64,000 bases of DNA from Cardiocondyla obscurior (taxonomy: Eukaryota > Arthropoda > Insecta > Hymenoptera > Formicidae), in contig NC_091866.1 of assembly GCF_019399895.1 (NCBI RefSeq), positions 1,285,501 to 1,349,500 on the forward strand. The letters are read 5' to 3'. Under the pieces are notes generated by a model. It saw only the letters and a program-made list of their open reading frames with translations, ran no database searches and was not told where the DNA came from. Of the stretch, positions 27,301 through 42,300 are shown one piece after another (the first letter of the stretch is position 1; each line of letters starts with the position of its first letter). The translations under genes were made by a program, and so were the position numbers.

Positions 27301-30300
27301 CAAGCCACTCTTACGCAAAATTTTATCCGGCACGACTTGCTTTTAATTACCTAATTCCGAACGGAAGGCATCGCGCATTAAAACGCGAAATTTCGAAATG
27401 TGCTATGTACCCCGGCCTTGCCTCACAGCCGTAGGCCGTGGGTTCACGTCACCAGCTTATGTCATCGCGAATGCTGTCATTGTCAACTTGGGAACGTGAA
27501 AAAATATGGAGGGACACGTAGCGGTTCGACATAAAGCAAAGAACGAGCAAGGACCTTGGAATCTTGATGAAATACATAATTTAATTACACGGAGGCATTG
27601 AACAAAATTCAAACGCGCATAAATTTTGACGCGAGACAGTAGTCGATAATTAACGCGATCTATAAAAATACTTGACACACGTTGCTGTCGTTAAAAAATC
27701 TGAAAAAAACTTCATGAATTTCAATTTGCTATTGTCTATGCAAATAAATTAATGGTAATTAAATTAATGTCAAAGGTGCTTAAACAAAAAATTATTTACT
27801 ACAATTTCTTTTTTCATATAGGTACGTTTTTCAAGCTTACTAAAATATTTCTATTTTTCTGTCGGTACTAACAGTATTAATCATTCCGATATAAAAAAAT
27901 ATCGCGATAATAAAAATTTACTGACAATTCAAGAAATATTAATAATGGCGTGAAGCTGACGTGCTCAATTTAACTGCATCGTAAATTTACCGATCGAAGA
28001 AATTATATACTGATATGATCGCCGACCTTCGGGCGATTGATCGTATTCATATCAGTTGCGCAATGGCATGAACGAAAAATTAATTTACTTGCTCTGATCT
28101 CGCAGGTCTGACGTTTAAAAAATGATCGGAAAGTCGTTCAACTTCACTTAATAATATACATAGGATATATTTTGAGCGTTACGTCTTATTGTCAGTTTCA
28201 TCGCCAACAGCATGACGCACGCACGTGGTTTTTACGCGATGCAATATCATTTTAAAGTATTTACGATGTCACGTTAAACAAATAAAATAAAAAATGGCAA
28301 TCACTTTGCCTTCGAAACGTCAGCGTAATCTTCGAATTCCGAAACGGCGGGGATTAAAAGTAAACGAGTTATCGAAAGTCAAAGAAATCCGCGAGATGTT
28401 TGTTGCACAAAAAAAATTCTTTATAATTTATGAAACCTCGTTGTTTTCTTTCTCTCTCTCTCCCGGGTACGTCGATCAGTTTCTGGGTCACTCCGTGCAT
28501 GCGTTAAAATAAGAATCCGCTGTTAGGCACGCCGAGTACGGTGAGAATTTAAAGACGCGAGCTACCCCGGGAAAAGTATATAACAATGCAGCTGATGAAG
28601 CAACGTGCGCGAGTGGTTCGTGATTAAAACCACAAAAAGAACCGGCGAATATATCCAGAGCTTCGCAAAGGATGAACACATCAAAGTGTTCCTCTTCGCG
28701 CAAAGGTTTAATGCAATAATATCACAAAGTCGGAATTTAAAGAGCAATAAAATTCCTCTCGCAACAATTTATCAAAAAATATACTAATAAAGGGATTTAA
28801 AAAAGCTGCTAAATAAAAAGTAATTTCATAAACTTCAAATAAACATTAGAATCGTAAAGAATATGCAACTTATCACTTTCAAAAAATTACAAAAAGCAAG
28901 AGAAACATCTGAAACTACGATTACACGTCGCGGCTAGTTTTGACATATGTTAATCATCGGCTCCAAAGTCTCGCCGCGTATCACAATAATTATAAAATTT
29001 TCACACGAGTCAATAAACATTTAAACAGTAAGGTGGACTCGGGAGTTGCCGGCACTTCCGACTTCCGATGGGTACCGGCGAATTCCGTTTCCGGAACACG
29101 CGACGTGCCGCCTTCCGCGCCGTTCTTCCGTACCTTTCGCACGATCATCGTGATCGCTCATCGAGATGGGCACGTCGGAAGCGAAGGCGCTATCGCGCTC
29201 GCGACGACAATAACGACGTTTCTAATCGCTCGTACGACCGGCGAGCATGCTCGACGGATGAATGGTCAGCCGCACAACCGACGCTCTCTCACTGCGGCGG
29301 CTCTCGTTTCTGCCTCTTCTGACGACGCCGGCCGTCGGAGGAGACGCGAGTGGCGGCGCCGACGCACCGACGGTCCAGTGGCGCTGTTAAGCGTGGGTGC
29401 TTCACTAGCAATTCGTTCAGGAACTTTACTCTAGGACCCCGGGAGACCTTTTCATTCGCGCAAAAAAAAAAAAAAAAAATTGACCTTGCTTTAACGAGCC
29501 ATGACTCCGAACAACCGTCATTAATTCCGATTACATAATCGATTGCGCGTCTTCGTTCCAAGCACACTTTCCGCAATCGTTGCTAGCCGTTGCGAGTGGA
29601 CCATAGCTCGTTTAACAGCCTCTGGTCACACGCGGATGTTACTAGGGATTGTAAATTCATCGCGAGGCTAATATACCGCGACGGTGAACGATATGTTGAG
29701 AATTAAGAGCATCGAAGACCGATGGTCTTGTCCCTCGGTTAATCCTGACTGATGCCCGCGTCGCGGCGGGAATTAGAAATTTATTTTTAAAGCGCGCATC
29801 GCTGATTTCTTCATTCAAGAATTAAGATTGAGCATTTTAATTAGTGGAGCATAATGTCGATAAAACGGTGGGGTAATATTGTAGCAGCCGAGCTACGTTT
29901 CCTGAGAGGCGCGATAAATTTATTTAAAATGCATGTAATTAATTTAAACGTGCGTTGATTAGTAAATACGCAATTTGTTCTCATTTGCAATTTAAACTAG
30001 GGGCCTCAACAGGTGTAAACGCGCTATTGGTTTTTCGTTCTATCCTCGCGTCGGCATATCGTGCAACTCTATTGATCTCTACATACGCCCAACGCGATAA
30101 GCAGGAAAGACAAAAGGCTGTCGTAAACCGGAGACGGAAAGTGAAGTTCCGAATCATTAAAAATTCAATTAATTTTTTAATCAAGAGTTTCAAGATTGAA
30201 ATCGTAAAAGAAAAAGTCAAGCTTATGACTTCATTTCCAAGTCAACGTGTAAACGGCTCGTGGGGGGAAAAACTGAATCAAACTCGAATTGAGTTTTTGT

Positions 30301-33300
30301 TCGAAAGGATTTCAGTTCGATCCGACCGCACAAAAGCACGATTTCGCACACCTTTGCGCGAAAGTCGGTCGCATGTCAAAACGGCTGTTCCGCTCGATCA
30401 CGATCGCGAGAATAAACCCCGAGGTATCAGCGTGACAAACGTGATAGAGCGCGACGGTGACGGCGGCAAGCGCACGTGAACCGGTTGCGATTAAAGAACG
30501 GGGGAAGAGAAAAAAAAAAAAGTACATCCGTCTTCCGGCGTGTACGCGTCGGCCGAGGATGTAATAGCATCGAGAAAAATAGCAGCTATTTCTGACGTCG
30601 CCGTCATTCGAAATATAATTATACCTGCGGGAGAGATGTGGGCACGTACGCGCGGATTCTCGAGAACTCATGAGAGCGTTCGTTCATCGTTGCTCATTAA
30701 TTTCAGCTCATGTCACGCACGCGGTCGCCGAGGAATCTCGATCGAGTCCCAAAAAATACGCCTCCCTCATTCCGCATCGAAGAAGCCCACGCGTGTCACT
30801 CAATCGAACACCGTGACCGATTATCGCGAACACTACTTAACTTTAAAGAGCACTATAAGCATCGGCGTACACGGAAACGTTTTTAATTATGCAAAAATTG
30901 AGTAAATAAATTTTTTTTTCCCTTGTATTTTGTGAGATGAAAAAAAAGATCTGTTTGATATTAACATCGTTAACTCTTCGCTATTCGCAAATAGTTCCCT
31001 TTCGCTACGAGAATCGATACGGAACTCGCATCCCGAATAACTTTGACGTAATAAATCACCTTCGCGTGATTAGAAATAATTCTAATTTGTTATCGCGCGA
31101 TGAGCCGAATGTCGAAGTGTTACGATCGAGAGTCTACAGCCACAGTGGGTTGAAAACCGTGCAAAATCTGACAAAGTTCAAGAATTCTTTAGAATTTTAT
31201 TACCTCGTCGTGCTTCGGCATTGATTCCCGTTCACGTTTCGACATGGCATAGGTGGCGAAGGTTAAAGCTAATCTAAAATATCCGACGGCGCACCTCGCC
31301 TGCGGCCCTTCAAGCTGCCGCGATTGCTCAATAATAACGATAAAAAATTACGAATGTCGAACGCTGATATCCTTGAAAATAACTCCGACAATTATACATT
31401 GCATAATTTATTCCTTGTAATCAATAAATATTATTTTAAATGTTAAACGATGCTTTGATAAACTGTCACTTTCGGTTTTTTTTTACTAAAGAAAAAAAAA
31501 AAAATTCCAAAGCTTTGCCGAAAAAAAAAAAAAAAAAAATGTGGCCTATTTTCACAGGCAGTTTCGAGAAACCGCAGAGAAATAAAAAGATGCAAATCTT
31601 ACCTGCAGTGAAGTGTCTTCAGGATGTAACTGTGCCAGCTGCTTAACTCGCTCCTCAAGCAGGTTCACGAGGTTCGTGTATCTTCGATTCAAGGTATCTA
31701 GATCACGCGCAACACTATCGACCGTAATAACGGAATCTCTCCGTGGCCTCTTCACCGATGCATCCAACGACGGACAGATATCTTCCAATTGTTCTTTAAA
31801 CGCTCGGAGCCTCTGTCCATAAATCTAGGGGTTTCCGGTTAGTCCGTTATGGTTAGTGTAATTAGATCGGTGTGTAATGTGCTAATTACCGTTAGCGATT
31901 CTGAAAGCGTCAGCTAGAGACGAGACGCGCGGTTTCACCGCGCGACTTGCGATCTTTATGATCTTTCGACAACCCAATGTGGTACTTCCGATAAACAAGT
32001 GCGTTAATGATAGCTGCCGGTTAAACCCGCAAATACGTTAATCTAAATGCGTTCAAAATAATTTTGAAACCACTTTGTAATCGCACCAAGCTATTGATTA
32101 AATTGCGCCACAATTAATATCGATAAAGAGCAGAAATATGCCGAATTCGTACCGAAATGTATTCATTACATATTTTTGTAAATTTTCTATGTATTAATTT
32201 GTCAGATTCTATCTCGCTGTAGCGCGCATGCCATTATACCTCACTGGGTTATCTGGGACTCTAGCGGCTCAGGGAAATATCAATCGCATTGTGTTAAGCA
32301 CCTAAGCGATATGCGACATCTAGAATTTACAAAAATCAGCACTAAGTCGCCGCTAAAGGCGAAGTCGTGCAGCTCATTCAATCGTGCTTCTGATGTAACT
32401 ATGTTAACGAGGTTACCGTTGAAGTTAAAAAGGAGAGAAAGGCCAGTGATGTTACAAATGCGCGTTGCCTTTAGATCGTATAGTCTGCTTACGTTACATA
32501 AGTGAGTATATTTAATGAATGGCAGTTAAGATGGTTTGTGCCATTTAATGGCACGGGTCCCGGACGTAAATAGAGAATTTTACCGCTAGAAAATTGCCAT
32601 GACGTCGTCGAGAAGACGGTGGAAAAAGACAGCATCAGAAATTTGACTGTAAAGGAACGTTCATGTTTACACTGCAGATGTAACGCGTCTTGGTGCGTCT
32701 TGCGACTGCTTGCTCGGTACTCCAGAAAAAACGGCCGCTTCGACGAGACGCTAAATAAAAAGGCTCGTCGCGCGTATAATTTCTGAGAACCTCGTGGCGC
32801 GTACAATGTAACTGTAATGACACCTGTATGTATGTAAGACACACGCAGAACTCCATTCATGCAGGCATTCACACCGTAAGCTAAGGCTACCTATAAGGCT
32901 TACTAGCACCAAATTATACTTAACGATCCGCATGTTCTCACCTTCCCTTCACGGATCAGTCTGCCGCCTGTGAGATTTACCGCCTCAATTGCCGGTGTGC
33001 GATCCAATACTTTGCTCAACAGGTTCTAAAGCCATAAAAAAAATTGTAATTTTTTAAAATTAATATTTTATCAACAACACGTTAAAGAGTAAAATAAAAT
33101 CGTTTACGTTACCTTTGTGTTCTCCAGCTCTAATTTTCCATAAGACTCGTCGACAAAGTCCACCTCATTTTGATACGAACTTTGATATTGCTGTGCTAAT
33201 CCGTAGGCGGTTTCGGCACTGCGCAGTCTATCGACTAGTTGTCCACAAACGTTCGTCCATCGCGCATTCAGTTTGTTAACCTCAGCATCCAATCTGTCCA

Positions 33301-36300
33301 TATCACCATGCGGACCACGGTGATTAGGTCTCGATTTCTCCACAAGACGTCTAGCATTATGCGCGTCCTCGTTCAATTGATCCACCGATACTTGTTGCTG
33401 TGCGATAGCATTCTGGAGAACCATCAAATCCTCCAACACGCATTGCAGGCCTTTCACGTCCGATGGTAATTCTCCGAAAGAAGCCAATTTGATTTCAAAT
33501 TCTGAAATAGCTGCCGTATTTTCTTCAAGACTGGATAGCACGATTTCGACACATTTCAAGCGCTCAATGTACAAACTGCTCAGATTCCACAAATGCTTCC
33601 ATTTGGTCATAATATTATCAAGTTTATTCCTCATCGCTGGAGTCTTCAGGGTAATCCCGCGGAATGTCTGCTGCATTTCTTCCACATCCGTCGCCAAACG
33701 TTGCAAATTTTGCTCGTAGTCTTTGTGTTGCAATACCATATGTTCCAAACTGTCGAGATCTCGAGGTAAGGGCGCCGCTATGCGAGCGTTTAGTACTCGC
33801 TCGGCCTCGTCGAGTGCCTGTTGAAGCGAAGACGCTTGATCGTTGAAAATGCGTCCGGCATTCTTTGATTCTTCTTCGGCTCTAGCGCGCTTCTCAAAAT
33901 CGTCGAACAATCGATTGACGTCCGCCATCTCTCGTTTTAATCTCCTGAGTTGCGGATCCGTCGGATCTCCTTCAGATAGCAACTTCTCTGCGTCTTCATT
34001 CAGCGCTTTCCTAATAGCAGTACGTTGATCCTGCCCCATCGCCAAGAATTGCGGGAGGTCCCAACCCTTGACAACCTTGATAGTAGCGAATATCATGTTC
34101 TGCCTTAATCTCAATTGTTTTCGTTGCCAGAGAGCAACGCTTCTGTCATATTGTCGTCTTAATCTTTCCGCAGCCTCCAGTGCTTCTTTATCTGGAGGTT
34201 GTAATGCGAAACAGACACCTGGTACAGGAGATTCCACTCCTTGTGTATTCTTGACGCGCCACTTAACTCTGCCGGAATTATCGTACAGCGTGCACTGTTC
34301 TCCTTTCTCGATAGACATCTGCAAAGATAATACAGATAAGAATGTATACGTAAATGTAGTGTGCATTTTACCTCTTGATATTAAGAAATACTTACATTAA
34401 CTTGTTTGTAGGTACATATGCAAGTGACCTGTAACGGTCGCGTAACAGGTTGCTTGCGTTGCTTCATAGGCACGATATCCTTTGCTCTCTCCACGAGTCT
34501 TTGTACGTGATCACCATAATTATTAAGCTCCTCGCGCAACTCTTGCATGCCCTTCAGAAGCCGTTCTCCCTCGTCCAATGAAAAATCAGATTGTGAATAA
34601 ACAGTATTTAATGTTTCGTCCCGTTTGGAAATCCACTGTTCAGCCTGCTGAATATCTTTGAAAAATTGTTGATTTTGCGCGGCGTGTCTCAGATGTACTT
34701 CAAGGCACAAGGAAAGCTGCAATAACCAGGCCCATTGTGTTTGCATTGCGGACATATAAGCTTCGATGGTTTTGGCTGCAGGATGATGCTGAAGTACTAG
34801 CGCTTCACCGCGATCTTGTACTGCCGAAAATTGTATCTCGCGTTTCTCTAAGTCGCTCATCAAAGACTGCAAATAAGTAAAATATCTTATTAATTAAAAA
34901 GAATAATCAATTTTTTTAAATTAACATATCTACGTACATAATTTCTAATAAAAAAAATTAAAATAAAAAATAATATGTAACAAAATTAAACATTATATTA
35001 CATCAAAACAAAAAATATAAGTATTTTTATTGCATGTTATACCTCTATACCAGATCCATATGTTTGCTTTAAAAAAAAAAGACATTTCAATTTAATTATA
35101 ATCAAGTAACCACGATATTTTATATGTTAAATAGTTTAGATTTAATTAAATACATTATGTGCAATTTATGTATACAATTTATGTATACAATTTATGTATA
35201 CATATATAGATCTTATAAATAGCAAAAGTGGACTTTCATCACTTCTACTTTTAAAAAAAGCCGCTCAATAATGACTAACCTCGTAATATTGTTCGATACT
35301 CTGCACATTGAGGTTCTTGTCGCTCCAGTCACGCGTGACTTCCGTTTCTTCCTTGGCATTCAACCAAACCAATTCACCAGTGGCAGATTGTATAAAATCG
35401 TGCAGAGTGTCCAAATCGGAAAGTCTCTTATTCGATACGGCAAGAAGTTCAGCGTAGAGCTTCTGCAGAGTACTAAGATGCTGGCTGTACAATGTAAGTT
35501 CCTCGCCGTGGAAATTGTTTTTCGCTTGTACGCACTTGTCGACCTTGGCCTGGAATTGATCGATGTTTTTGTGCTCTCGATGATGTACATCCAATTCATT
35601 TTGCACGCTGGGCAAATCTGATCCGTAATCCGCTTCTTGTAAATGCTTCAATTTGCTCTTACACCAATCTATGCAATCGTGTAATGCGCGGAAGTGTGGA
35701 TTGGTATCAACCAACCGTGTTTCATGGACGGTAGTGCGGTGTTTCGTGACAACCCGCTCTTCCACGGGGAAAGAAACCGCAGACAGCGGTTGCACCAGAC
35801 GTCTATGTAGAAGAGATCGCAGTACAACCCATCTTTGATGCAATTTCTGCACTCTGAAATGTAAATAGGCATATGTAAGGGATTATTCTAAGAAAATTTT
35901 ATTTCGAGGTTAAGAATCGCGTTCGACATCGCTCTTGACGGTCCGCTTCTATTAGTCGCGGCTCTTTCTTAATGTACCGGCGCGGAGGCCTTTCGATCTT
36001 GCCGACGTTTCGCTCGTACGTTACAATATGTTTGGCAGCAATTATCACATTAATTTTTATTATTTTATTAGTCATTTAATTATTTAAAAATACTGGCTTG
36101 CAAAACATAAATAAAAAAAATTTTTGTAAATTTACTAAGATATTCAAACACGTCCCGACATATTTGGAAAGTCGTTAAACACGATACGTGCATAATTTGA
36201 TTTTCGAAAGCTACTATCCTGGCGATAGAAAGCGCGTTAATACTTCACTCATTAGCAAAGATTACGAAAGTAGAAACAATCTAATTAATAACTTTACCTT

Positions 36301-39300
36301 TTGTGAAGCTCAGGCGCCTGACTGTATCTACCTTCCGTAAGGGTGTGCACGTCAGTAAATATATTTTGTATCTGGGTTTCTGTGCTGCGTATGTCCTGTT
36401 CCAGCAGATCCACCGCATGTTTCGCTTCCAAAGGATGGAGGCGATCGAGCCTGCGTGCCTCGTCTTCCACACGTCTTTCAAGTTCCTCCAATCTGTTGTC
36501 AGTTGTTTTCATCTCGCGGTGCACTTTCTCAGCGAGTCGTTGCAGTCGCTCGAGTCTGTGAAATAAAATATTTTTACATGCATTGTTATACCTACATATA
36601 CACATTTTTTATTTACAATGATCGAGCTTACCGTTTAATTTCGTCTATAATAGCCTGCTCGCGTTCTTGATGCAACATTATTAAGCGATTCCAGTTCTTA
36701 TCGATGATGTCAATATGTAACTCGGCTTCCATGTCCACTTCGCCCACTGCTTCGAAATATTTCTGTAAGTCTCGGAAAATATACGTCAATCTCTGTTTGT
36801 CTCTGTACCGCGGCGGTACCTCCTCGTTCTTGAATTTTGCGCTATCTGCCGCTAGTTTCTTCATCTCGATCAAAGTTGGCGGGAAAGATCGCTCCTGCAT
36901 GAGGACCATTTTCTCGCGAATCCATAAATGAAGGGAGCTCGCGAGCTCACGATATTCCGCGGACCGTCTTTGAGCCTCGGCATCATACAAAGGATGAATA
37001 GCTGGAGGCTCCGGGAACACATCGTAGAGCGACGAGATGTATGTTATCAGGGACTTCTCATCTGGTTCGGGGGTATCAACATCTGTGCAGGATACAAGAA
37101 GGCTAACGTAAGTCACGCAACGTGTGCAAATGCAATAAATTTCTAATTAATTTTCTTGATAAAAAAAAAAAAATTAATTAAATTAAATTACTTCTAATAA
37201 TACTTGAAAGCGAAAGTGACTCTGCCGACGTTCGTAGACTAATGACGTTTGATTAAAAATCTGAATATTATCTGTCCCTATTGCAAAAATCCGATAAATC
37301 ATATCACAAGTGATATCGAATAATAGATACTTTATCCGTAGTTTCGCTTTTCCTTGCAACCTGATACCAATGTCAGATACCTGCAAGATGCAGGTATAGA
37401 AAGCATAATTACGACGACTACCGATGGCGCGACGTTACGGTGTACGAACCGAGGCCGGAAACGATTCTGGTCAGGTAACCGTGACCAGAAAGAACGCGCA
37501 CCACGCTAGAACCCGCGGGAACTGTACTTCACGCACGGGGAATGCATAAATGAGAGAAACACAGGTAGGGCTGTACCCGTGAAAGCCGTCTTTGTGAGAT
37601 AAAACCACAAGTGTGGTTCAAGATAACACAACGATAAAAAAAAAAAAAAAAAGTTACGATACAAATGGATCTCGATATTAGCTTCGAGTTTACAGATAAA
37701 ATACCCGGAAGTCGTCAGAAGCCATTCATGGATCAATGTCAGAAACAATTAAGGCATTTCGCTGCGGTATGTTCGATAATAGGCCGTTACCTTCTGGATC
37801 AAGAAGCCTTGTAACGCCGTATTCGCGCTCGGCGACGAAGAAGACCCGATCGAGCCGCTCCCGTGGCTGATTTGAACGCGCTGATCTCCAGTCGACCAGA
37901 TCCGGCCGGTTCCTGTGAAGAAGGGCGCTGAAAGCCAAGCCGTCCCTCCAGGAACTGGTGAAATCGGTCACGCGTACTCCAGGATATCGGGCCGTTGACC
38001 GTCGAGCCCATCTCAGGAGGGCTTCGCGCGCTGTTACGTTCGGTTCTTGTCCAACCACTATGTCCGATATCTAAAAAAAAAAAGCAGAAACAAAACAATA
38101 AGATAAAATTTTTATTTTAATATTAAAACACGCAATCAAGTTTCCTGAAAAATATACGACATAAGAAACGGGCTAACGTCGGACATGATTTTTTTTCAAT
38201 ATTGTCGCTATGAGATAGTTTTGAATAAGACATATATATGAGATAAAACAGAAAAAAAAGTTATAATTAGGATAGTTAAAAAATTAAAGAAACGCGCAAA
38301 CGTAAAACTTAATATAAATTGGAAATGGATATTGGTTCACCCTTCGATGCATTATTTTACGACGTTGTTGCAACAAATGTAGAATTATGATATAACATCA
38401 CATTAATTATTCCTAAAGTTTTTGAAAAATAGCATCTTTAATTGAATCTTTAATTAGTAACACTCGAGGAACATTTACCGCTACGCTCGAAGAAAGCCTC
38501 ATATACCGGTTTTGATTTAAAATTATTGAGCATAAAATTATGCGCATTACGTAATACGTATTTGCAACCTTCTATAGTTCTATTTTCATAGTTGAACGTT
38601 AATGGAAACTAAGAGCCACAACCTTTCGAGAACTATTGACATTTTGGTTAACAGCTGGCATTCGAGAGAACATTGATCACGATATCAATTAATTTCGAAA
38701 TTATTCAATATTAATTTTTAAGTTTTTTATTAATATATTTAAACGTTCATTATTATATTAAAAAAAAATTCTTTATTTCTTTTGATTGTTAGATTCTAAT
38801 ATAAGCCAATTTTATTTCAATAATACTAAAAAATTTATCGCTGGAAGAATAACTAAAAACAAATACTCCACACAAATGTATCTTCTTTTCTATATTAGGA
38901 TAAGAAATCGAGTTCTCACGTCACAGCTGAATGATTTATCTTATCTCGTGTGTTGTATCGTGCCAGTAAAGATCTTCCTGTATTTTCCGGCTCACACACG
39001 GGCCAGATTATCGGGAATTGCGTGCTGTTATTACCTAACGTATTTATTACGTTTACGTCAAGTTCACTGAACCAACAAAGGCGTTCTGCTTAGGTTTTAA
39101 TATACGTAAAATACGGCGGTTGATAAATTATCTGTAAATGCGAGCGCTCTTTTCTCGACTATGAATAAAATCATTCAGGAAAGGACTTGCGTTCTGCTGT
39201 AATGATAGCATCGCAAATGTTTACTGCTCTAACATTTAACGCCAATTCCAATCTCTTTTTTTCTATTTTTAACCATGTTTCTTTCGCATCTTACTTGTAA

Positions 39301-42300
39301 CTTTTTTTTTTTTTAATATTAAAATACTTCAAGTTTGATAATTAAAGACAAGTCACGGTTTCGTGATATTTTTAGAATACTTGACGCTTGATTTTACTCA
39401 GATGCTTGATAAAAGCACACCGCCTGGCCGATTACCAGACTCGCTCAAGTAGTGAAATAATAGAGACAAATTATGCTACTGGCGGTAGACTTGACATTGG
39501 CACCGACGCTTGAATCGAGATCGCAACCATTTGAGATCGTTGCCATTGGCATTGATGAAAGCCCCGGCGTCAGTATGCGGGTCATCGCGCGTTTTCTTGC
39601 GTCGCGTGCGAAATATGAGCCTGGTTCCCTACACCTATGCTATTCCGCAGCAACAGGTTGTAAGAACGACCCTTGGCATAAATCGTTAAATTGTCGCGTG
39701 ATTTGATTTGTCGAACGCCGAAGATAAAGTATCGTGGCACACGTGTGTTTAACGAGTATTGCCGGCGACACGACACGTTCTTGAGAACATTCGGCGAACT
39801 TTCGTCCGTCACAATTAAGTAACGTCGAAAGCGGTATCGACAAATAAGTAGAAGCCGCTTTTTCGCCGAATCTCGTTCTCCGCGTCGTTGACTAACGCGG
39901 CAAGATAACCGTCCCTGGCCTGGACGAGAAAAGTACTGTCTCCTTCGCGGGTTAATTGCAGGAGCGAAATAGCGGATTAAGTGGAACGGTAATAAACCGC
40001 GCGACCGAAGCGAGCGTATCCGCTCTAATCGTAATTAAAGCGATGCATCCGTTGTGACGGAAGAGAGACAAAGAGAAAGAGAAAGATAGCTTCTGCGAAT
40101 TAAGTCGAAGACTTCCACGATGAGTTTAATGCAAACGTCGATTGGCTATTTATTTTCCGCTGCAAATAGATATGCGAGGGGTCCACTAGTTTTCGAGAAT
40201 ACTTCTCGATGATAAAAATCGATCTATTCGCGGAAACGCAAGCGCCTCGATGTAGAAACGAGAAGATTGTCTTAGCAATGTTCCACGTGGAATCGCTTAC
40301 CCGCACAGTTTTCGCTTTTGTTGGAACATGTCGAGTTATGGCTGTCGTCGAGCTAGCATCATGCAGGTACTTAGGCTGGACACGTTTCGTCAGGTCCTCG
40401 CCGACGCTACGCTCCTCGCCGCGCGTTAAAGTCGTGGTCTTGCGAACGATGCGAGTGACGATGCGCTTCGTGCCGTTCTCACCGCGTCTCGACGTTTTCG
40501 TCGACTCGATCGACGAACCTAAGCAGCGCGAACGAGCGATACAAATCGCCGATCGAAAAGGGACTCGCGAGCAGCGATCCCGTTCGACCGAGCTCGGAAA
40601 GAGGATTCTGACGACGCCGTTACTTCAAACGTAGCGCGGTCGGACGTCACTGCTGCACGCTCACGTTTTCTAATCGCGTTTCTAATTTCCACAAAACGTG
40701 CCAAAGTGCAATATTGTCTCGATACTAACAAGGAAACATTTGCCATTTAACTTCGCAGAACATGGTAAATTGCAATTGAATTTGGCATGAACGAAGTGGA
40801 AGGCTCTTTAAGTCACGATGACGCAACGGTTTATTATGCCTCGCTGAGAAAGGACAGACCGGTGCCGGAGAAACACTTAAAGAGAAACCACGGCAGATCG
40901 GCCGTTTAGCCGCTATCGTTGCCAGTGATATCGGCGCGAACGCGACTCAAAATACAACCCGCGCGATCTTGCATTGCAAATTTCTCAGAACGCGCGCCAC
41001 ATATTCTGTTATATAAGACTGTTTATATTCTCTTATCTCAGCGAGAAGCGAATCGCGGTTACGTGGTAACGTGGGAGAGGCGTTTTGCAATTTCTCATTG
41101 TCCTCGTAAAGAGCAATTAACCGGGGATCGCGATCTCCTTCTCGGGGAGATTAGTTTTTAGCTAATTGGTAATTAGTACTCGCGAGATCACCGCGATTCT
41201 CGTCGGTGAACGTGTCAACTTCCACCTCGTGCAACCGCCGAAGCGGAGGCTCTCTCCTCGGCGAGCCTGAAGCGCTCTTAAACCAGCGATCGTCGGAATC
41301 CTTTCCCCGCTGTCTACCTTGATTTCGATTCGCTACCTAAGACCTCGGTCGACAATCGACGTTTCGTGTATATAGCCCGCAGGTCGTCGGCGGATTGCGA
41401 TCCCGTTGGGCTAGGTGAAACGCCATCACGATCGTCTTCTCTCGTGCCCTGCACGAACAGCCGTTTCCCCTTGCTGAACCGATAGATCGACATTTTGTTC
41501 GCTCACGTGCGTGTCGTCTTTTTCTTCCCCCTCCGAGGGGAATGTCACTGTTGGCTCAGAACGTTCAAGACGCGACCAGCTCGCTCGCTGCAACGTTTCG
41601 CTCATTTATATACGTGACACGCATCTCGCCGTTAGCCGCATGTGCACCAAATCGTCAGCTCGTATTTTTCTCGCGAATACCGCGATCGACTTGCATACGT
41701 CGATTCGCGTAATATTCAACTCCCCCAACGCACGTTTAATCAGATGAAACCGCCTGATCGCGGTGTATTTGCTCAACGCGAGAACTCGCGCTCAATGCAA
41801 ACAGCGCGTACAACAATATTTCAAGTGATAATAACGAAAGCCTATGGGACACGGTATTTTATCGTCTTAAGTTTTACGCAATTGTCATGTGATTTCGATC
41901 TCGTCTGTCTAACGTAGCCGGTTTAACATTGTCTTAACGTGAGATAAAGATATTAGAGACGCGTAATTAAACGTGCGATGAGAATCGAGGAAAGATCGGC
42001 CGCCTGCTCGGCACCGGCGAAGTCCGAGCTACAGTTGCTTTGCGGTGTCAAAGGTTTTGACGCTGTATTAAGGCCACGAGAACATCCGAGTCCATCAGGG
42101 CTCTACTCGTCGCGGAAATCGATCCGCGGCCGCTGGCCTTTAATGGTGCCTCCGGTGATCCCAGCGGAGTGAAACCACGCTAACTGTAGCTCGTTCACGC
42201 CGGCACGTTAACCAGAGCCAGACGACGCCGGTTGCCGCAAGAACGGAACCGTCGCCGGCCGGAGCTGCTGGCACGAGCTATGTTGGATGCATCTTGCAGC

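Larger units (their letters stand above)
26895..31602 (-). other. Intron 12/13 (4.7 kb)
   Basis: Mostly AT-rich, with a CpG-rich cluster at about 29040-29420 that could be an internal promoter for plakin-repeat transcripts, and a weak ATG exon at 31245-31204. The long plus-strand ORFs here (for example 28940-29434) look compositional. No repeat family recognised. Confidence 0.65.

Noticed and set aside
28940..29434. 164-codon plus-strand ORF
   Set aside because: Composition changes from AT-rich to CpG-rich Arg runs along the frame. No domain, no good start context; probably open because of GC content.
32489..32872. 127-codon minus-strand ORF in intron 11/12
   Set aside because: Lies between two well-defined exons that join in phase without it. 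Translation is irregular and lacks spectrin or plakin character.
37300..37386. CTTGCAG|GTATCT site resembling a ratchet or exon in intron 5/6
   Set aside because: In the required phase the first codons give GGT ATC TGA. The intron is only 708 bp and no matching donor was found.
40209..40634. 141-codon plus-strand ORF
   Set aside because: It lies antisense to the minus-strand exon 40301-40518, which has protein-like repeats of codons and correct splice borders. The plus frame reads as its shadow.
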